64,000 nt of DNA, taken from assembly GCF_028769735.1 (NCBI RefSeq), contig NC_088172.1:94316951-94380950 (forward strand), in the 5' to 3' direction. The notes under the pieces are model-generated. The model saw nothing but the letters and a program-made list of their open reading frames with translations, did no database searches and had not been told where the DNA came from. The position numbers and the translations under genes are program-made. Numbering within the stretch: the stretch's first letter is position 1; each line of letters starts with the position of its first letter. Below, piece by piece: positions 23,240 to 36,100 of the stretch. The DNA comes from Zonotrichia leucophrys gambelii. Taxonomy: Eukaryota; Chordata; Aves; Passeriformes; Passerellidae.

Positions 23240-23545
23240 GGCCGGCCACGCTCGCCTCTCGCTCGCCTCCGCTCGCCCGCAGCCCCCGGGATGCGCCCCC
23301 GCCTCCTCCGCCCGCCTCCGCCCGCCCCGCGGCTGGAGCGCCGCCCGCCCGCCGCCCGCGGGGATGGGGATGCCGCGCTTCGGCCCCGGGGAACAGCCTT
23401 CCTTCCGCGGCTGCACCACATGGGAAAGTTGGCTGCTAAGCCTACAGGTGGCTGGCAGAAGCTTTCCGTGGATTTTCAGAAGTTCTGGTCCCCACAGTCT
23501 TACCTAGGAGGGACCACAAGCGACGCTGCCCGTTCCTAGGGGAAA
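22780..23545. promoter_or_regulatory. LHCGR: CpG island and LHCGR promoter/5' UTR
   Basis: This stretch is GC-rich and dense in CpG, in sharp contrast to its AT-rich flanks, and it is centred on LHCGR exon 1. Upstream of the start codon (23240-23440) are several GC boxes of the Sp1 type (for example CCGCCCGCC and CGCCCCGC on the plus strand) and no clear TATA box. That fits the TATA-less, Sp1-driven promoters known for mammalian LHCGR. The transcription start is not determinable here. Confidence 0.85.
23079..23239 (-). CDS. LHCGR: LHCGR exon 1 (signal peptide and N-terminal cysteine cap)
   Basis: The start codon is at 23239-23237 in a strong context (GCC before ATG, G after). The chosen start gives a typical signal peptide, MVPRLELL followed by a leucine/valine core and VPAGG. 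The receptor's N-terminal cysteine cluster follows (C-x3-C-x-C-x6-[16 protein letters not shown]), matching the family's pattern. The exon ends in GC, followed by the donor GTAAGT at 23078. The reading frame stays open upstream to another ATG at 23419 (60 more codons), but that segment is GC-rich with no signal-peptide character, so I treat it as 5' UTR. Coding length is 161 bp. A 14-bp direct repeat with 30-bp period lies inside the exon (see findings). Confidence 0.95.
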
Positions 23546-23568
23546 ACTCAACTCCCCAGTGCCCCCCC

Positions 23569-24186
23569 TGTGAAAAACGCCAATCACTTGTTTTTTAAAA
23601 TTTTAAAAGTTTAATAGTAATAAAATGGTTATATAAAAAAATAGTAGTACAATTTGAGTAATAACAATTTGGACAAATTGAATTAGGAAAACATGAGCCA
23701 ATAAATACAAAGAGTTACGGATGTCCGGGTACCTTTTTCTGGGCAGCACGAGCCCGAAAAAGGACACCCGTTAACAAAGGATTAACCCTTAAAAACAACA
23801 GCCTGTTGCATATACACACACCTCATACATGATGCATAAATTCCATTCAAATGCAGGATTCTGTCTGGTCATCGTCAACTTCTTCTTCCGAATTCTAGCA
23901 GCTCTTTCAAGGCAGGAAAAAGTTCGTTTCTTCTGATAAGAGGGCAATAAATTCTTTTTCTCTGAAAGATTTAGGTGTCCTGTGGCTGCTATCTCGCTGC
24001 GAGTCCTTTATTTTAAAAAAGTATCCTACATAGCATAGTTTCTATTTTAACATTTTTTATAACCTAAAGCTATATTTAACATAGTACTTAGCAGAATTAA
24101 TTCAGCATTACTTTCTAACGCAACACATATAATATTAATTTTAATATTTGCGAAACGCCAATCATAAAATACATGCATTTTTCACA
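23569..24186 (-). mobile_element. Solo LTR of an endogenous retrovirus
   Basis: A 618-bp element bounded by perfect 9-bp inverted termini (TGTGAAAAA and TTTTTCACA), with TG/CA ends. Its flanks, CCCCCC (23563-23568) and CCTCCC (24187-24192), could be a 6-bp target duplication with one mismatch. No retroviral coding sequence adjoins it, so it is a solo LTR. I infer the minus orientation from a TATA-like GGTTATAAAAA near 24055-24065 and the AT-rich 3' end. An imperfect 18-bp hairpin lies at 23727-23769. AACGCCAATCA occurs near both ends as a direct repeat. It resembles LTRs common in zebra finch; the family name cannot be fixed from memory. It starts 330 bp upstream of the LHCGR ATG. Confidence 0.88.
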
Positions 24187-27100
24187 CCTCCCTTCGTAGT
24201 GGGAAAGCTGTGAGAAGGTGTGGGCCCTGCAAGCACCCATTTATCCAGCTGTGAACGCCTTTGAGAGTTCTTGCCTGGTGGAAAATGTGCCGCATTTCCC
24301 TTAAGGGGGTAAATGATTTTAGTGCGGATACAGAAGCCTCGTTGGAGGGTGGAAGGGGTTGGGATACAAATGTCTGTGTCAAATGCTCTTTACAGCTCCA
24401 TGCAAGGCCCTGTATCACTGGTGAAGGATTGTGATTTGCCTGCTGGGTGGTTGGAGAGGCATCTCTGAGTGCGCTACTCATTACTTTATGATCAATTATA
24501 GCCTTTGTGTGGAAGCAGCAATCGTTCTCAGCACTACTTCACAAAAGTCAATCCATTTTGTACAGGACTGTTTTCCATGTAACTAGCATTATTCTGCTGT
24601 TGTTATTATTGTTTATTGCTACAACTGAAGCTTTGAGAATCTAGAAAGAATCTAGTTAGAAGCTAGTTAGAAATCAGGACCTTATTTATGGCAAATGATG
24701 GAGCAAGCCACCAAAAAGATAATTGTTCCCCAGAGCAGGCTTTGTAAAATAAGTATAAGGGTATGGGTACAGCATCCTATCCCTCTCTTTGAGAGTATCC
24801 AGGAAAAGTCAGCCAAGGAGGAATGACCCAGCACCACAGGGGATTTGCCTGAAAACAGTTCTTCCAACTTTAAAATCATGGAATTAAATAATAAGGCCTT
24901 ATACATTTCAGGAATAAAATGTGAGACAGGAAGGAGGCGTGAGATGTGTGTGGTTCAGGGCATCCCTGTGTTCTCAGCAGGGACTGAGTTTTGGAGAATA
25001 GTTGGTAACTGCCAAGAACTTCCCTGCACTGGCCTCAACACCATGACCTGTGTCCATCTGGGCCAGGAACAGGAACCAAATCTTGCACAGGAGGGTAGAG
25101 TGGCAAAGCCCTGCTTTGCTGTCCCTTCCCAGGACCCTACCTTCCACTCAACCTTCTTCCTTCAGTGTCATCTGCTCCACTTGAGCTGATAGTGACATTA
25201 GCTTTTATCCTGACCTTGCAATGGTTATAAGGTGGCTCCATCACTTTATTCTGCCATGCTTGGCACACCCTTTTATCCAACACTACAGCAGGGTTATTCT
25301 GATGGATGGTCTACCTAATTCCAGCTAGCATGTGCCTTTGTATTGATCTCTCCTCCTCCTTCCCCTACCTCCCCATCATCTTTGAAATCAAAGAAAGTTA
25401 TGGGGCTGTGAAATCAAGGGATCAACTGAACTGTGCCAGCTGCAATTGTGGGATAACATTGTGCCCTTGTGTTAGGACCTGCAATTGCCTTGAGATTTGT
25501 CTGTGTGGCACTGCTGACTCTTTCCTGATGCTCAGCTGCCAGTGTTGAGGAGATGCAAGTTTCTGGCTTCCTGCAGCTTGGTTTCCTATGGCAGGAATAA
25601 TCAGTAAGGAAAAATCTGGTTATACTCTTGCATTATTTACATGTGCCCACATACATTGATTTGGGGAGGAGACTGTCAGAGGGCCAGCAAGAAAGTCCCA
25701 ACTCCAGAATTCTTCTGCCAAGTCACTGGGTCCCAAGGAGGAGCTTGGTTACTGACTGATTGCATGTGCACTTGATGTGAGGAAGCAAACTCCCTTCTGC
25801 TGGACAGTTTGCCTGTCCACAGAATACCCAAACCCCAACAAAATGAAAAGGAATTTGTTTGACAAGCCATCCTGGAAGAGCATGAGGCAGCAGCATGGCT
25901 GAGTGACACTGCTGTCACTCTTTCCCTGGCAGGTGTCATTCATTGCCCCCATTATCCTCAACATTTGATGGTTTGCAGGATTTCCCTGATGCTCAGCTGC
26001 CTTTGAGGATATTTTTAACGAGGATGTTAGAACAGTGTGTCGTGTTTGAGGACATGACTGCTTTTCTCAGCAGAGTCCCTGCCAGGAGAGGTGGCACTGC
26101 TCTGCCTGGGAGACAAGGCACTGTGAGTGGCCTCTGTGACCTTCAGGGCTTGAGATTGGCTTGTGATGCTGAATTCTAGGGACAGACTGGCCTCACTGAG
26201 AGAGAACATTTTGGGCAAGGTGGTTTTGTGTGCTGCAGCCGTAGGAGAGCTGGTTAGCTCAAGCTGGTTTGGGTATAGGCTGTGCTCTCATCTTTGGCAG
26301 CAATGCCAACATAGCCCAGGCTGCAGGGGAGTTTCTCTGTCCTTATCTTCTTCTCTTCTGCCTTCTGTATTTTGACCTCCAAGTAAAGTACCAGTGGCTG
26401 TGAGGTGGTTTGTAACTTAAGGCTCACTGAGGTCTGGGTTTGTGCTGATATCAAGACATATCAGATCTCTGAGCCTCCTCCTGCCTCTTCAGCAAGTTTG
26501 GCAGAGCACCACAATTAGCTGCATAATTATAAATCTTGTATTTATAATATATTTGTTGTTATGCTCATGTGTGTTAGAGTATATAGCTTGTGATCAAATG
26601 CAAAAGCCATTTAATAATCTGAAACAAACATACTTAATTGCATTCAACCCACTTTTACCCCCCTGAAAGTGCCCCCTGAAACTGAAAAATATTACCCATA
26701 TATATCAAAATATTTTGATGCAAATTTTTTTCCACATACCTAAATTAGAACTGTAAGCAAAAAACTTTATTTCTGATGGAAAGACATGATCATTAATCAT
26801 GCTGTGTGCACATCTGTTGCTGAGTTAATATCTATTCAAGATGCAACAGTAATTATCTGTAGTATAGGCATTTATTCATGTAGAGGTGTTTAGATGTTTA
26901 ACCTAAACTGACAGATTCAGCAGTAACGGCAGTTTACGCATGAACGAGCCTTCTACAGCTCTGTAACTGCTACAAAACTACTACAAAGAGCTCCACACCT
27001 ACATTCTTACATGGCTATATAACCATAATGAATGGCAATATATGTATTTCATAGTTCAAAGAACCATCTTTATTCTGGTAGTACTTCAGTGGGAGCTTGA

Positions 27101-30100
27101 GTTCGATGGGCTGAGGATTCACTGAAGTTACAGGAAATTAAAGATATGCCTGATGTTATTCTTCTGCTCAAGTGCTGGCAGAGGCAGGGATTGCTTTAAG
27201 CATGTTGGAGTGCTCTCCTGAATCCTTGCCCCAAGGCCACAGTGCAGAAGTGTACGTGAGCCCTTCTGCACAGAGGAACTGCAGGATTGATAACAGCTGC
27301 CAGAGCTGCAGCTGTAGGTTGGAGGTTTGCTCTGCACAGGCAAAAAATGCAAACAGGACAAACCCCCCAGTCCTCACTCCTTTGGATCTGCCACTGACCT
27401 GAGATGTGGGGTTGATGGAGTTAGCACTGGCAGATCTGGCTTGGAGGAGCTGGTGCGAGGTTTCTCACTCAGGGCTGCAACCTGTCAGCCCGCTTTGTCC
27501 AGGAGCAACCCAGAACTTGCAGTCATTGTAGACCCACTTTAGGCCAGTTATTCTAATTTACTGTCTTTCCTTCTCTTTCCCCATTTATTAACCTTAACAT
27601 GCCTTTTTGCAGCTCCTCAGAGAAGTGGTGCCAGTGGAATATTCCTGTGTAGATAAAATTGCTTCTGAGATACAGAACACAGCTAATTACAGTGCTCCGA
27701 TTAGCTGAATGCCCTTAGCAGAGTCCAAGGGGGGAAATCATAGTGCAGCATCTGCTGTAACATATGCTTTTCTAGTTTCCAGAAGACAACAGTGAGCATG
27801 TAGGCTGCCATGGACTGTGCTTTCTGCCTGAAAAGCAGAGCAGCCTGCAGATGCTCCAGTATTTTTTCTACCCGGCCTCTGTTACAGACGTCTGATGCTG
27901 CGTATGTCTGTCAGCAGGAATTATGGTGGGTTTTTTTTGGCTTTAGTCTCCCACATGCAGACAGACTCATGAAGATGCAATGCTGGTTCAGATCCCATCG
28001 TTCCTGAGTGCACACTTCATTCTAAGGGCAGGTGTCACACCAGGAGCAGCAGAGAGGTGACAGGCAGCATGGCACATTGCAAGAGCTTGTGCTCACTGCT
28101 TTCTGTGCGAGGCTTTTTTCTTTCATGGTGGTACTGGAAAGATGAAGTGTTTTTCTGTGTATTGTTTAATGAACTAAACCTAAAGTGGCTCATTATTTTC
28201 TATCCTATAGATTAACTTGGCCAGAATAGTTGATATAGCCCTTCTAATATACTGCTCAATGTGCTAGGCTGTGTTAATTACTGTTGAATTCGAGCTGACA
28301 ATGATTGAGCCAGCTTAGTCAAGTACTGCTTCCCATTTAACACAAACCTCCAGCTCCTTTCCATTACCTGAATTTTTTATCACATTTTTAGCATTTCACT
28401 ATCTTTTGCTTTAACCAGGCTCAGAACTACAAAAACAAACACATCTTTGTAAAGATGCTGTGAAAAATATGTCACTACAGTCACAAAACAGCAAGTAGTA
28501 AGTAACTTTGGACCACATCCATCCTTCTGAGCACTGATTAATAGGAGAGTTTGTTTACAGAAAGTGGGTCTCTATTATTTAGCCAATTACTTAATGATCG
28601 ACTCTTTCTTCCCAGTTTGTCTGGCAGCATTGAGCTATGATTTGTGGCAATTCCTGACCAAAAAGATGCTAAATTTTTGGAAAGAGCTTTGGCCAGGGTA
28701 TTAAAATCAGTGATTTACCTCCAGTAAAGGCTGGTGGAAGGATGCTGAGAAAGATGCCAGTGGCTGGTCTGTCAGCAGTTGGAAAATAATCTGAATCTGG
28801 TCAGATCTCTATAGAATTGTTACTATGCCCCAGGACTTCACTGTGTGTGCTTTTAGGGCAATGCCAGAGCTGTTGGTTCTTCATGAACATGATGACAGGA
28901 TCAGTGCTCGTGTCTCTGTGATTTAGAGGACTGTGACCATTCTGTGGGTGTCCTGCATCCTGCTGTGGAGGCTGTGAGTGCTCTGGGGAGTTATCCCTGG
29001 ACTCTCAGCAGTGGCACCAGCTCTGCAGGGGAGGCTAAATGAGCAGACTCAGGGGAGTGGGAGTTTTCCCACTTGGGCCCTGGTATTAATTCTCTGACTG
29101 ACCCAGTTAAATCTGTTTTATCTGTAACTGTGTATGAGCTACACTTACAGGTGTTGAGGCCAGTGGGGCTCCTCGTCTGCACCAAAATCTGAGTGCCTGA
29201 AAGGGGCACTGAATAGAAAAGAGAGGCTGTGAATTCACACAGGTAGTTACACAGCAAAGCCTGAGGGCTGGGTAAGCTTTGAAGTAGGATGAGTTGTAAG
29301 CTTTATTCACTGGATGACAAACCCCCATGTCTTTGATCCAGTAATCCGTGTGTCAGGTGGATGATAAATCCAATAATTAAGTACTGTGTAGTCTTCCAGT
29401 TCCTCTTCCTAAGACTTTCTTTCATGTATTTTTTTTTTTTTTGTCTGTTATCTCAATATGTCAAAAGAGGGTGGAGAGGGTGGTGCAACCTTTTGCAAAG
29501 AGGTCTGGGCCATTCACAATGAGGTCTGATGAGCCTGATTCCTCTGTCACTTTTAGCACATATTATGCACTGATTTAAAGGCTATTTTAAAATAAATTAA
29601 AGCCACCGTGAGAAATGAAGGGAGCCCAGCTCTTCTGGGTTGTGTTTGATGCTTACCTTGTTGAATTCAGGAAGAATGCATTATTAAAGACATAAAAGCT
29701 GTCTCTGTATCAGGAGCTTAAAAACACTCCAAGGGAAACAAAATCTGTTGTGCTTAGCTGCTTCAATTTAAAAGCCAAATTCTGCTCATGTTTGCAATGG
29801 CATACATTTGAATTTGATTGAACTCTGGATTAACATTGCTGCAAATGAGACCAAAATGTGACTTCCAAAGTTCATGAGGTAAGAAGGAGTTTTGCACCCA
29901 ACCTTGTTAATCTTACATATGTAAGCTCTGTGCTGTGGGATGCCACCTTGGACAAAAATACCTGTGGCACATTTGATCTCTTTTTAATGGTCTTAGTCAG
30001 AATGGGTATTTTTAATTCTATCAGCAGATGTGGCCAGATTGGTAAAATTCCACTAGGTTACACTTTACCATTCCCATGATATTTGTATACTGAGTGAAAA

Positions 30101-33100
30101 AAATAATGGCATGCTGCCTAGATCCTGAGATTTTGGTTCAAGTTTTTCATGGACTTTCAGGTTCAAAAGGGCTGCAATTACATTGAGTTTCAATTGCTAC
30201 ATAAGGCAGGCCAGCTTGTGAGATTCTGACAGTACAGAGATGGATAGGGGACAGTCTAAAATGACTGCAGTGATTTCCATAATTAAATATTGGTTTAATA
30301 GTCAATACAAGTTCATTAGATAAAAATGATAGCTCACAAACTGTTAATAAAATCAGAAATGCCTGTACTATATTGAAATGGTTTGGAAAGCAGTTAATAT
30401 TCCTGTTTTTCCTGGGAGTTCATTAAAGCAGAAATTCTCGAGCTAGACAAAGATATGTAGACTTAGAATGGAGAATGATCCAAATCTTGGTGTTAGTTTC
30501 AAAAAGCAGTTGTGTTATCCATCTTCAGCTTTTTCACTTTCTCACCTCTTGCACTGACATCCAAGAGGGTTACATTATTTCAAGGTCAATATTTCCAAGG
30601 GTGATCCTCTCCAAGGGAGCAGGACCTTGTGTAATTGGCCATCAGTCAGAAAATGCATTAATAATGATAAAACATGGAATGATTTCTGCTTGCCCTTATA
30701 TAAGTTACAAAGCATACAGTTCTTTTCCCCCCAACTCAATGTCAAATTAATGGAGTCTGTCAGCTGTTTAAGTAATGGGCTAGAGCAGATATTATGTTTT
30801 TTGAGGAGATGTGTGTGTGTGTTGCATTGTCAGGCCAGAATCCAGAAAGATTAATGCTTTCAACCATCTTGACAATCAGATTATCTCCCTGAATATACAG
30901 TGCCCAGTAGCCCTAAGGAAAGACTATTTTGTAAAACCTTTTAATGATTACTGGCAGAAATTCAAGAAAAAGGCATTTGGATTTACACCAACATGAAGTG
31001 AGATTGGAATCAAGATCTAAATGATAGGCACTTGTGGTTAGCCTCATATGCCCCTTTTTGTTAATTTATTTCTTTTTCTCTTCAGCAATGTTTCACTGGT
31101 GTGGATAAGGAGTCAGTGCAATGCTTGGGAACAGCCCCAGGAGATGATGACCCCAGCTCTTTCATTTCCTACCTGGGCTTAGCTGGGTTGTGATTTTGTA
31201 GAGGTCTATAGTATCACCTGAGGTTGAAAACCTGGGGCTGACACCAAAATTCTCTGCCTACCTATTGCCTATCCAACCACTGCAGCAGCAGCACCCACCT
31301 CCATGGTGTGGTCTGTAAGCTTCTTGTAAAGCTCATGGAAGGAGTGAGACCCCTCCTAAAAAGTGATCCCAAGCCATGCAAACTGTAGAAAGAGCCATCC
31401 AGGGTAAACCAGGGAGCTCTGGGCAGAGGCATGGGCATGGAGCCCAGCTCAGCCTGGAGCTGGGCTCCTGGAGGAAAACACCTGCATCCATTCAGGATGC
31501 AGAGCTGCAAAGCACCACACCTGTCATTTGGGAGGAGGAAATCCTTGCAAACACATCCTTGGCTTTTAAAGAGCTTCCACAAAGGGAAGAAATGCTGCTG
31601 CCTGTAAAGGGAAGGGAGTCTGGGTTTGGTGCCTTTCCTGCTCAACGGCAGCTTGGATTTGTGCCTCCCACCTTCCAGCAGTTCTTGTTGGGGCTTGAGC
31701 ACCTGCAAGCTGCTGCCTGGAGTAAAGGAAGGTAAGAGATGGTTTCTGTTATATTTTACAGTTTGCTATAATTTTAGCTTGCTTTTCTCTTTTTTCCTCT
31801 ACAATTTCTGATTCAGATTAGCTGAGAGATCTTTGGTGCTGTGGCTTTGTTGTGCTCCTCTGTTATTGCTAATGTCCTTCTGAGATGTGTGCTCTACCAG
31901 CTACCTCTGGAACACTTCTCCACTTGTTTTCTCCTCAGGACACACTCTGGCTCTCCCACTTAGCTTAGCCTAGTGTGAATGAAAGGAAGTGTTTTGTCAG
32001 GCTCACCAGGGTCAGTCTTTTTTGAATACCAGACAAACGAGACTAAAATGGAATCCTCAGATGGTGGCTCCCATCACCAGAGCCCAATGACGTGGGGAAG
32101 GGCCACAGTTGACATCTTAGTGCAGTGCTTCTGATCACTTACCTGTTTGGATTTGGAGTAATTATCTACGTCTATATGTCCATTTGGGATGTCCCACTGC
32201 CCTTCTTGAGCTCTGTTGCCCCATGTATAACCCCTCAGCTGTGTGTTCCCTGATGTGCTTCAGATACCATCCCTTGGCCTCCTCTGAGCTTCCTGCTTCC
32301 CCCAGAGGCACTAGGGCCAGCCAGCCTTGGCACACTTCAGCTCTCTCCAGTGCCACCACTCCTGCCCTGGCCCTGGCAGCCTGATGTTCCCAGAGGAGCA
32401 GGTCCTTGAGGCCTGTGGAGCTCTCCCTGTATGTTCACTCCCTGGCTAGCAGGCACTGCTACACTGACACACATAGGGCACTTGATTTTTCCTCCCTATT
32501 TCCAGCTCCCCCACAGCATCCTTTCCTACTTATTTCAGTTTGCTCTGTTCACACTCTCCTGCATCCCCACACCAGCCCAAGAAGCCCAAGGTGTGGCCAG
32601 CTCTGGGTTTGGTGCTGCCCTGTTGTGCCTCTTGCTGGCTCCCCCGAGCACAGATGAAGCTTGGGTGTGAAGGGGAGCTGGAAAAAGCTCTGCCTTAGGC
32701 AGCCAGCTGTTGCTGCATGCCCAGATCAAACAGCAAGCACCCTTTGGCTAAACTCTCCTGGCTCCACCTCGTTCCTTTTGGCTCAGAGTAAGTGTGGGAT
32801 TGTGTGCATGGCTGCCAGAGGAGAGCGTTTTCCAGATAAAATGAAGCAGAAGAATATGGGTGGGATGAATATCAGAAAGATGTTTCATGGATCTGCCCCT
32901 ACTTTCCTTTTTCTCTTTTTTCTCAGTGTGCTATGTGCCTTTCCCTAGGGCAGGCCAGCCCCAGGATCCTGATCTTTCTTTGCTGCACTCCTTGGTGTAG
33001 CTGCTGAGAATGGGGCCAGGTTGTATCAGTGGGGGATGCCAGTTGCTTTAAGCCTCCACTTCAGCTGCTTTGGGGTCAAATAAATGGGAACAGGGTGCAC

Positions 33101-36100
33101 TTCTTGTGAGCTCATCTATAATTGCTGCAGCTCCATGGAGGAAATTTGTTAAGCACATCTCTTGGTTGTGAAAAATGTTGAGGTCAAGATAGTCCCTTTT
33201 CACACCTTTCCTCATTACTTTTTGATGTGTGTCTTGTTTAGATGAGCAGCTCAGAAACTTAAAAAAGATAAGCAAATATTCTCTTTTTAAAAAAAGAGTC
33301 TTTTTGTTTTGACCTTTATTACATAAATATTTAATTGGTTACCAAATCCTAAAATATGGAGGGAGCTTCAATGCTCTTTGTGTGTCCATGAAACCTTTGT
33401 ACAAATTTGTATTCTGCTAAGGGGGGTAAGAGGGTCAGAATGGAAAATAAAGCAAACATTTTAATTTGTGATAAATAAAAACTAAAGCAGATGAGGGATT
33501 TTTAATTATATTATTTTTTAATATGTGAGTATGTGTGGAGAGTGAACTAGTAACAGCAAAGAGTTATTTGCTTTTTTTTATTAGTCTCTGATGTCAGGAT
33601 GCCTTTCAGTTATTGAAATTGCATGGGTATGAGCAATCTCATTAAAAGCAAATTGAGCAAATTCATAGGATTGAAGTTAGTTATCTGCATCAATCCCACT
33701 GAGTTTAAGGGGATAAATGGTGAAGGTACCCATAGATCCTCTTGTCCTGAAAAGGTCTTCTGAAGGGGTAAATACTTGCTGAAGCTGCCATGGGAGGCAG
33801 GTGTACATCCCATTCTCCATCTCTGTAGATGAAGCAGTGAAACCCAACTTTTCTAACCCAGTCCATTTATCTAAGTTCAATTACTCCAAGTTCATGCAGA
33901 TGTGACAGGTTGGAAATTATCCCAGGGTGTAGTTGTACATCAGTCTTTAGATGTGACTTTACTTCTATATAATAACTGATGCGATTTAGGTGTGCAAAAG
34001 AAAACTGAATTATGGGTGGCCCAGGAAGCTGCCTTTTTGGGCAGACAGATTTTTTGGGAGTGCACTGGTTTAATGAACCAGCTTGGTGCCAACCCAGATC
34101 TAACCAGATTGTCCTTGTGCCAAAGTCGAGGCAGATGGCTTGTGAGAAATGGCTTGCAGAATGGAAAAGAACAGCAGGAAGTTTTCACTGGTTTGGAAAG
34201 GCTCGGTCTTGATTCAGAAACTGTGTTCCAGAAGAAAAGCACAAGCTGTTTGGGAAACAAAGATGAGTCTGAGGCTCTCCTGTCCCCTCTGCCCCTGGCT
34301 TGGGATGTCATGGGAGAGCTGCACCAGCACAGGGGGTTCAAATGTGGCGTTATTTGACTTGTCCCACATACCAAAATTGCAAAGGGAAGATCCCTCTGCC
34401 ACCTCTCGTATCAGGCAGACCCAACCTGATCCATTTCCCTGGGGACCCTTTCATGGAAGGGCTCTGTTAGTGTGGGTCACTGCAGAGGGCAGGGTGGCCA
34501 GGTCTGTGGGATGTCTGGAGTGTGGAACTCCTTGTGCATCCAGTCATGGTCTGACTGAGGGATAAGAGGCACAGCTTATTGTCTCTGAAATCAAAGCACT
34601 TGGTATCAGGCCAAGATGTATCTGAAATGGAAAAATCTTTTGAAATCCCATAACACTTATAGTCCATCCAAATGAAAATTAGCTCAAAGTTCAATCCTTA
34701 ATTACCCCTGCTCTTTCTTTGCGCATTAACACTAAAGCTGTACACAAATGTCCTTACTCAGTGTGGCTTGAGGCCTGCCTTTAGTTATGTTTAACATTGC
34801 AAAGAGTGAGAAATGCACAGGGCAGAAACATGGAGATGTGATGTCAAATGCAAATAACTACCAAGAGCTTGCACCATTCCCTGTCACCTGCTGCCATTCA
34901 AATCAGCACTCACAAGACTGAGTAGGGATTCCATTTCCATAGCTGGAACATCCAGGTGTTTCTGAAAACAGGACTTCCCAGTGTGGAGCTACTATTTCCA
35001 CAATGCTGTTGGGATAAATCCAACATCATAAATACCTAAGTAGATGGGAAAACAACAGCAAAGTTTTACATTGTGCTTTTATATCTAGCACTTTCTAGTC
35101 CTTCAAGCATTCCTCTTCACAGGCCAGCGTCTCTGAATGTTAAGAGCTGAGACATCTGGCAGGCAACCCTCTCATCAATGGCACATGGGGAGTTCAAGTT
35201 ATATTATAGTCCTTGGCCCTTCATTATTTTTCAGGGGTAAATAGTGATTTCTGTGTGAACTTTGGGTTCTCAGCTCTGCTCCTGCAGGCTCAGATGTGAT
35301 GCAACAAGGAGCACATCCCCTCCTGGGTCTGCTGCAGCCCTTTCAAGACTCCAGAGTAGCCCATTGATTCATCTGGCTCTCATATCCTCAACTTCCCTGA
35401 TTGTTTGTTATATTAAGAACTTGTGTTCCTAATGTTAGATTAGATACCTCTAATATCTACATTAGATATCTCTAATAATTTCCTTAAATCCCGACTTAAA
35501 GACATCTGATATTTGTGTTTCTGCACAGGAGAAGCATCCACTGATGCAAAGGAAACTTGCCCAAATGAATTTAAATGGCCAACCAACTCTGTTTGTCTCC
35601 AGTGCTAGTTGCTCACAAGCTCTCCCGTGTCTGTACATCTGCATTTTCTGTAGGGATTCATTCTGCACCTCAGCATCCTCAGTGAATTTTCTTCATGCCT
35701 TCCACTGAAATACTTTGGAGTTAAGGCAGAAGTGAGATCACTCCTGTATGCTGTGAGGTCATGTTACTTCTCTTGCAGTAAAAAAAACCCAACACAATGA
35801 TCTTGAGAAAACATTTATGATATATATAAGTTTAAATGCATCTAAATCCATTCTATTTTCTGCTATGAGGAAGTGGGGATTTTTTGGTCTCCTTGACTTG
35901 ATTTTTTTCCATTTGTTTTCAGAACTTGTCATAATACAAAAGTTGCAAATTAAGGCACAAGTTTTACAGTTTTGTATTTTCAGATATTTTTTTTTATGCA
36001 TAGAGACCCCACAGTGTAATGTGCCTTAATTAATGGAAAGCAAGAATGGATTGCATAAACTCCCAGTGAATATTGTCTTAGCAAATTAAATCTGATTTAA

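Noticed and set aside
22755..23507. A 250-codon plus-strand frame across the CpG island
   Set aside because: It is antisense to LHCGR exon 1. GC-rich DNA has few stop codons, and its Pro/Arg/Ala/Ser composition shows no domain.
25306..25548. 80-codon frame with a cysteine-rich C-terminus resembling a small secreted peptide
   Set aside because: No signal peptide followed by a defensin-like spacing, no splice or promoter context; the cysteines come from TGT/TGC-rich local sequence.
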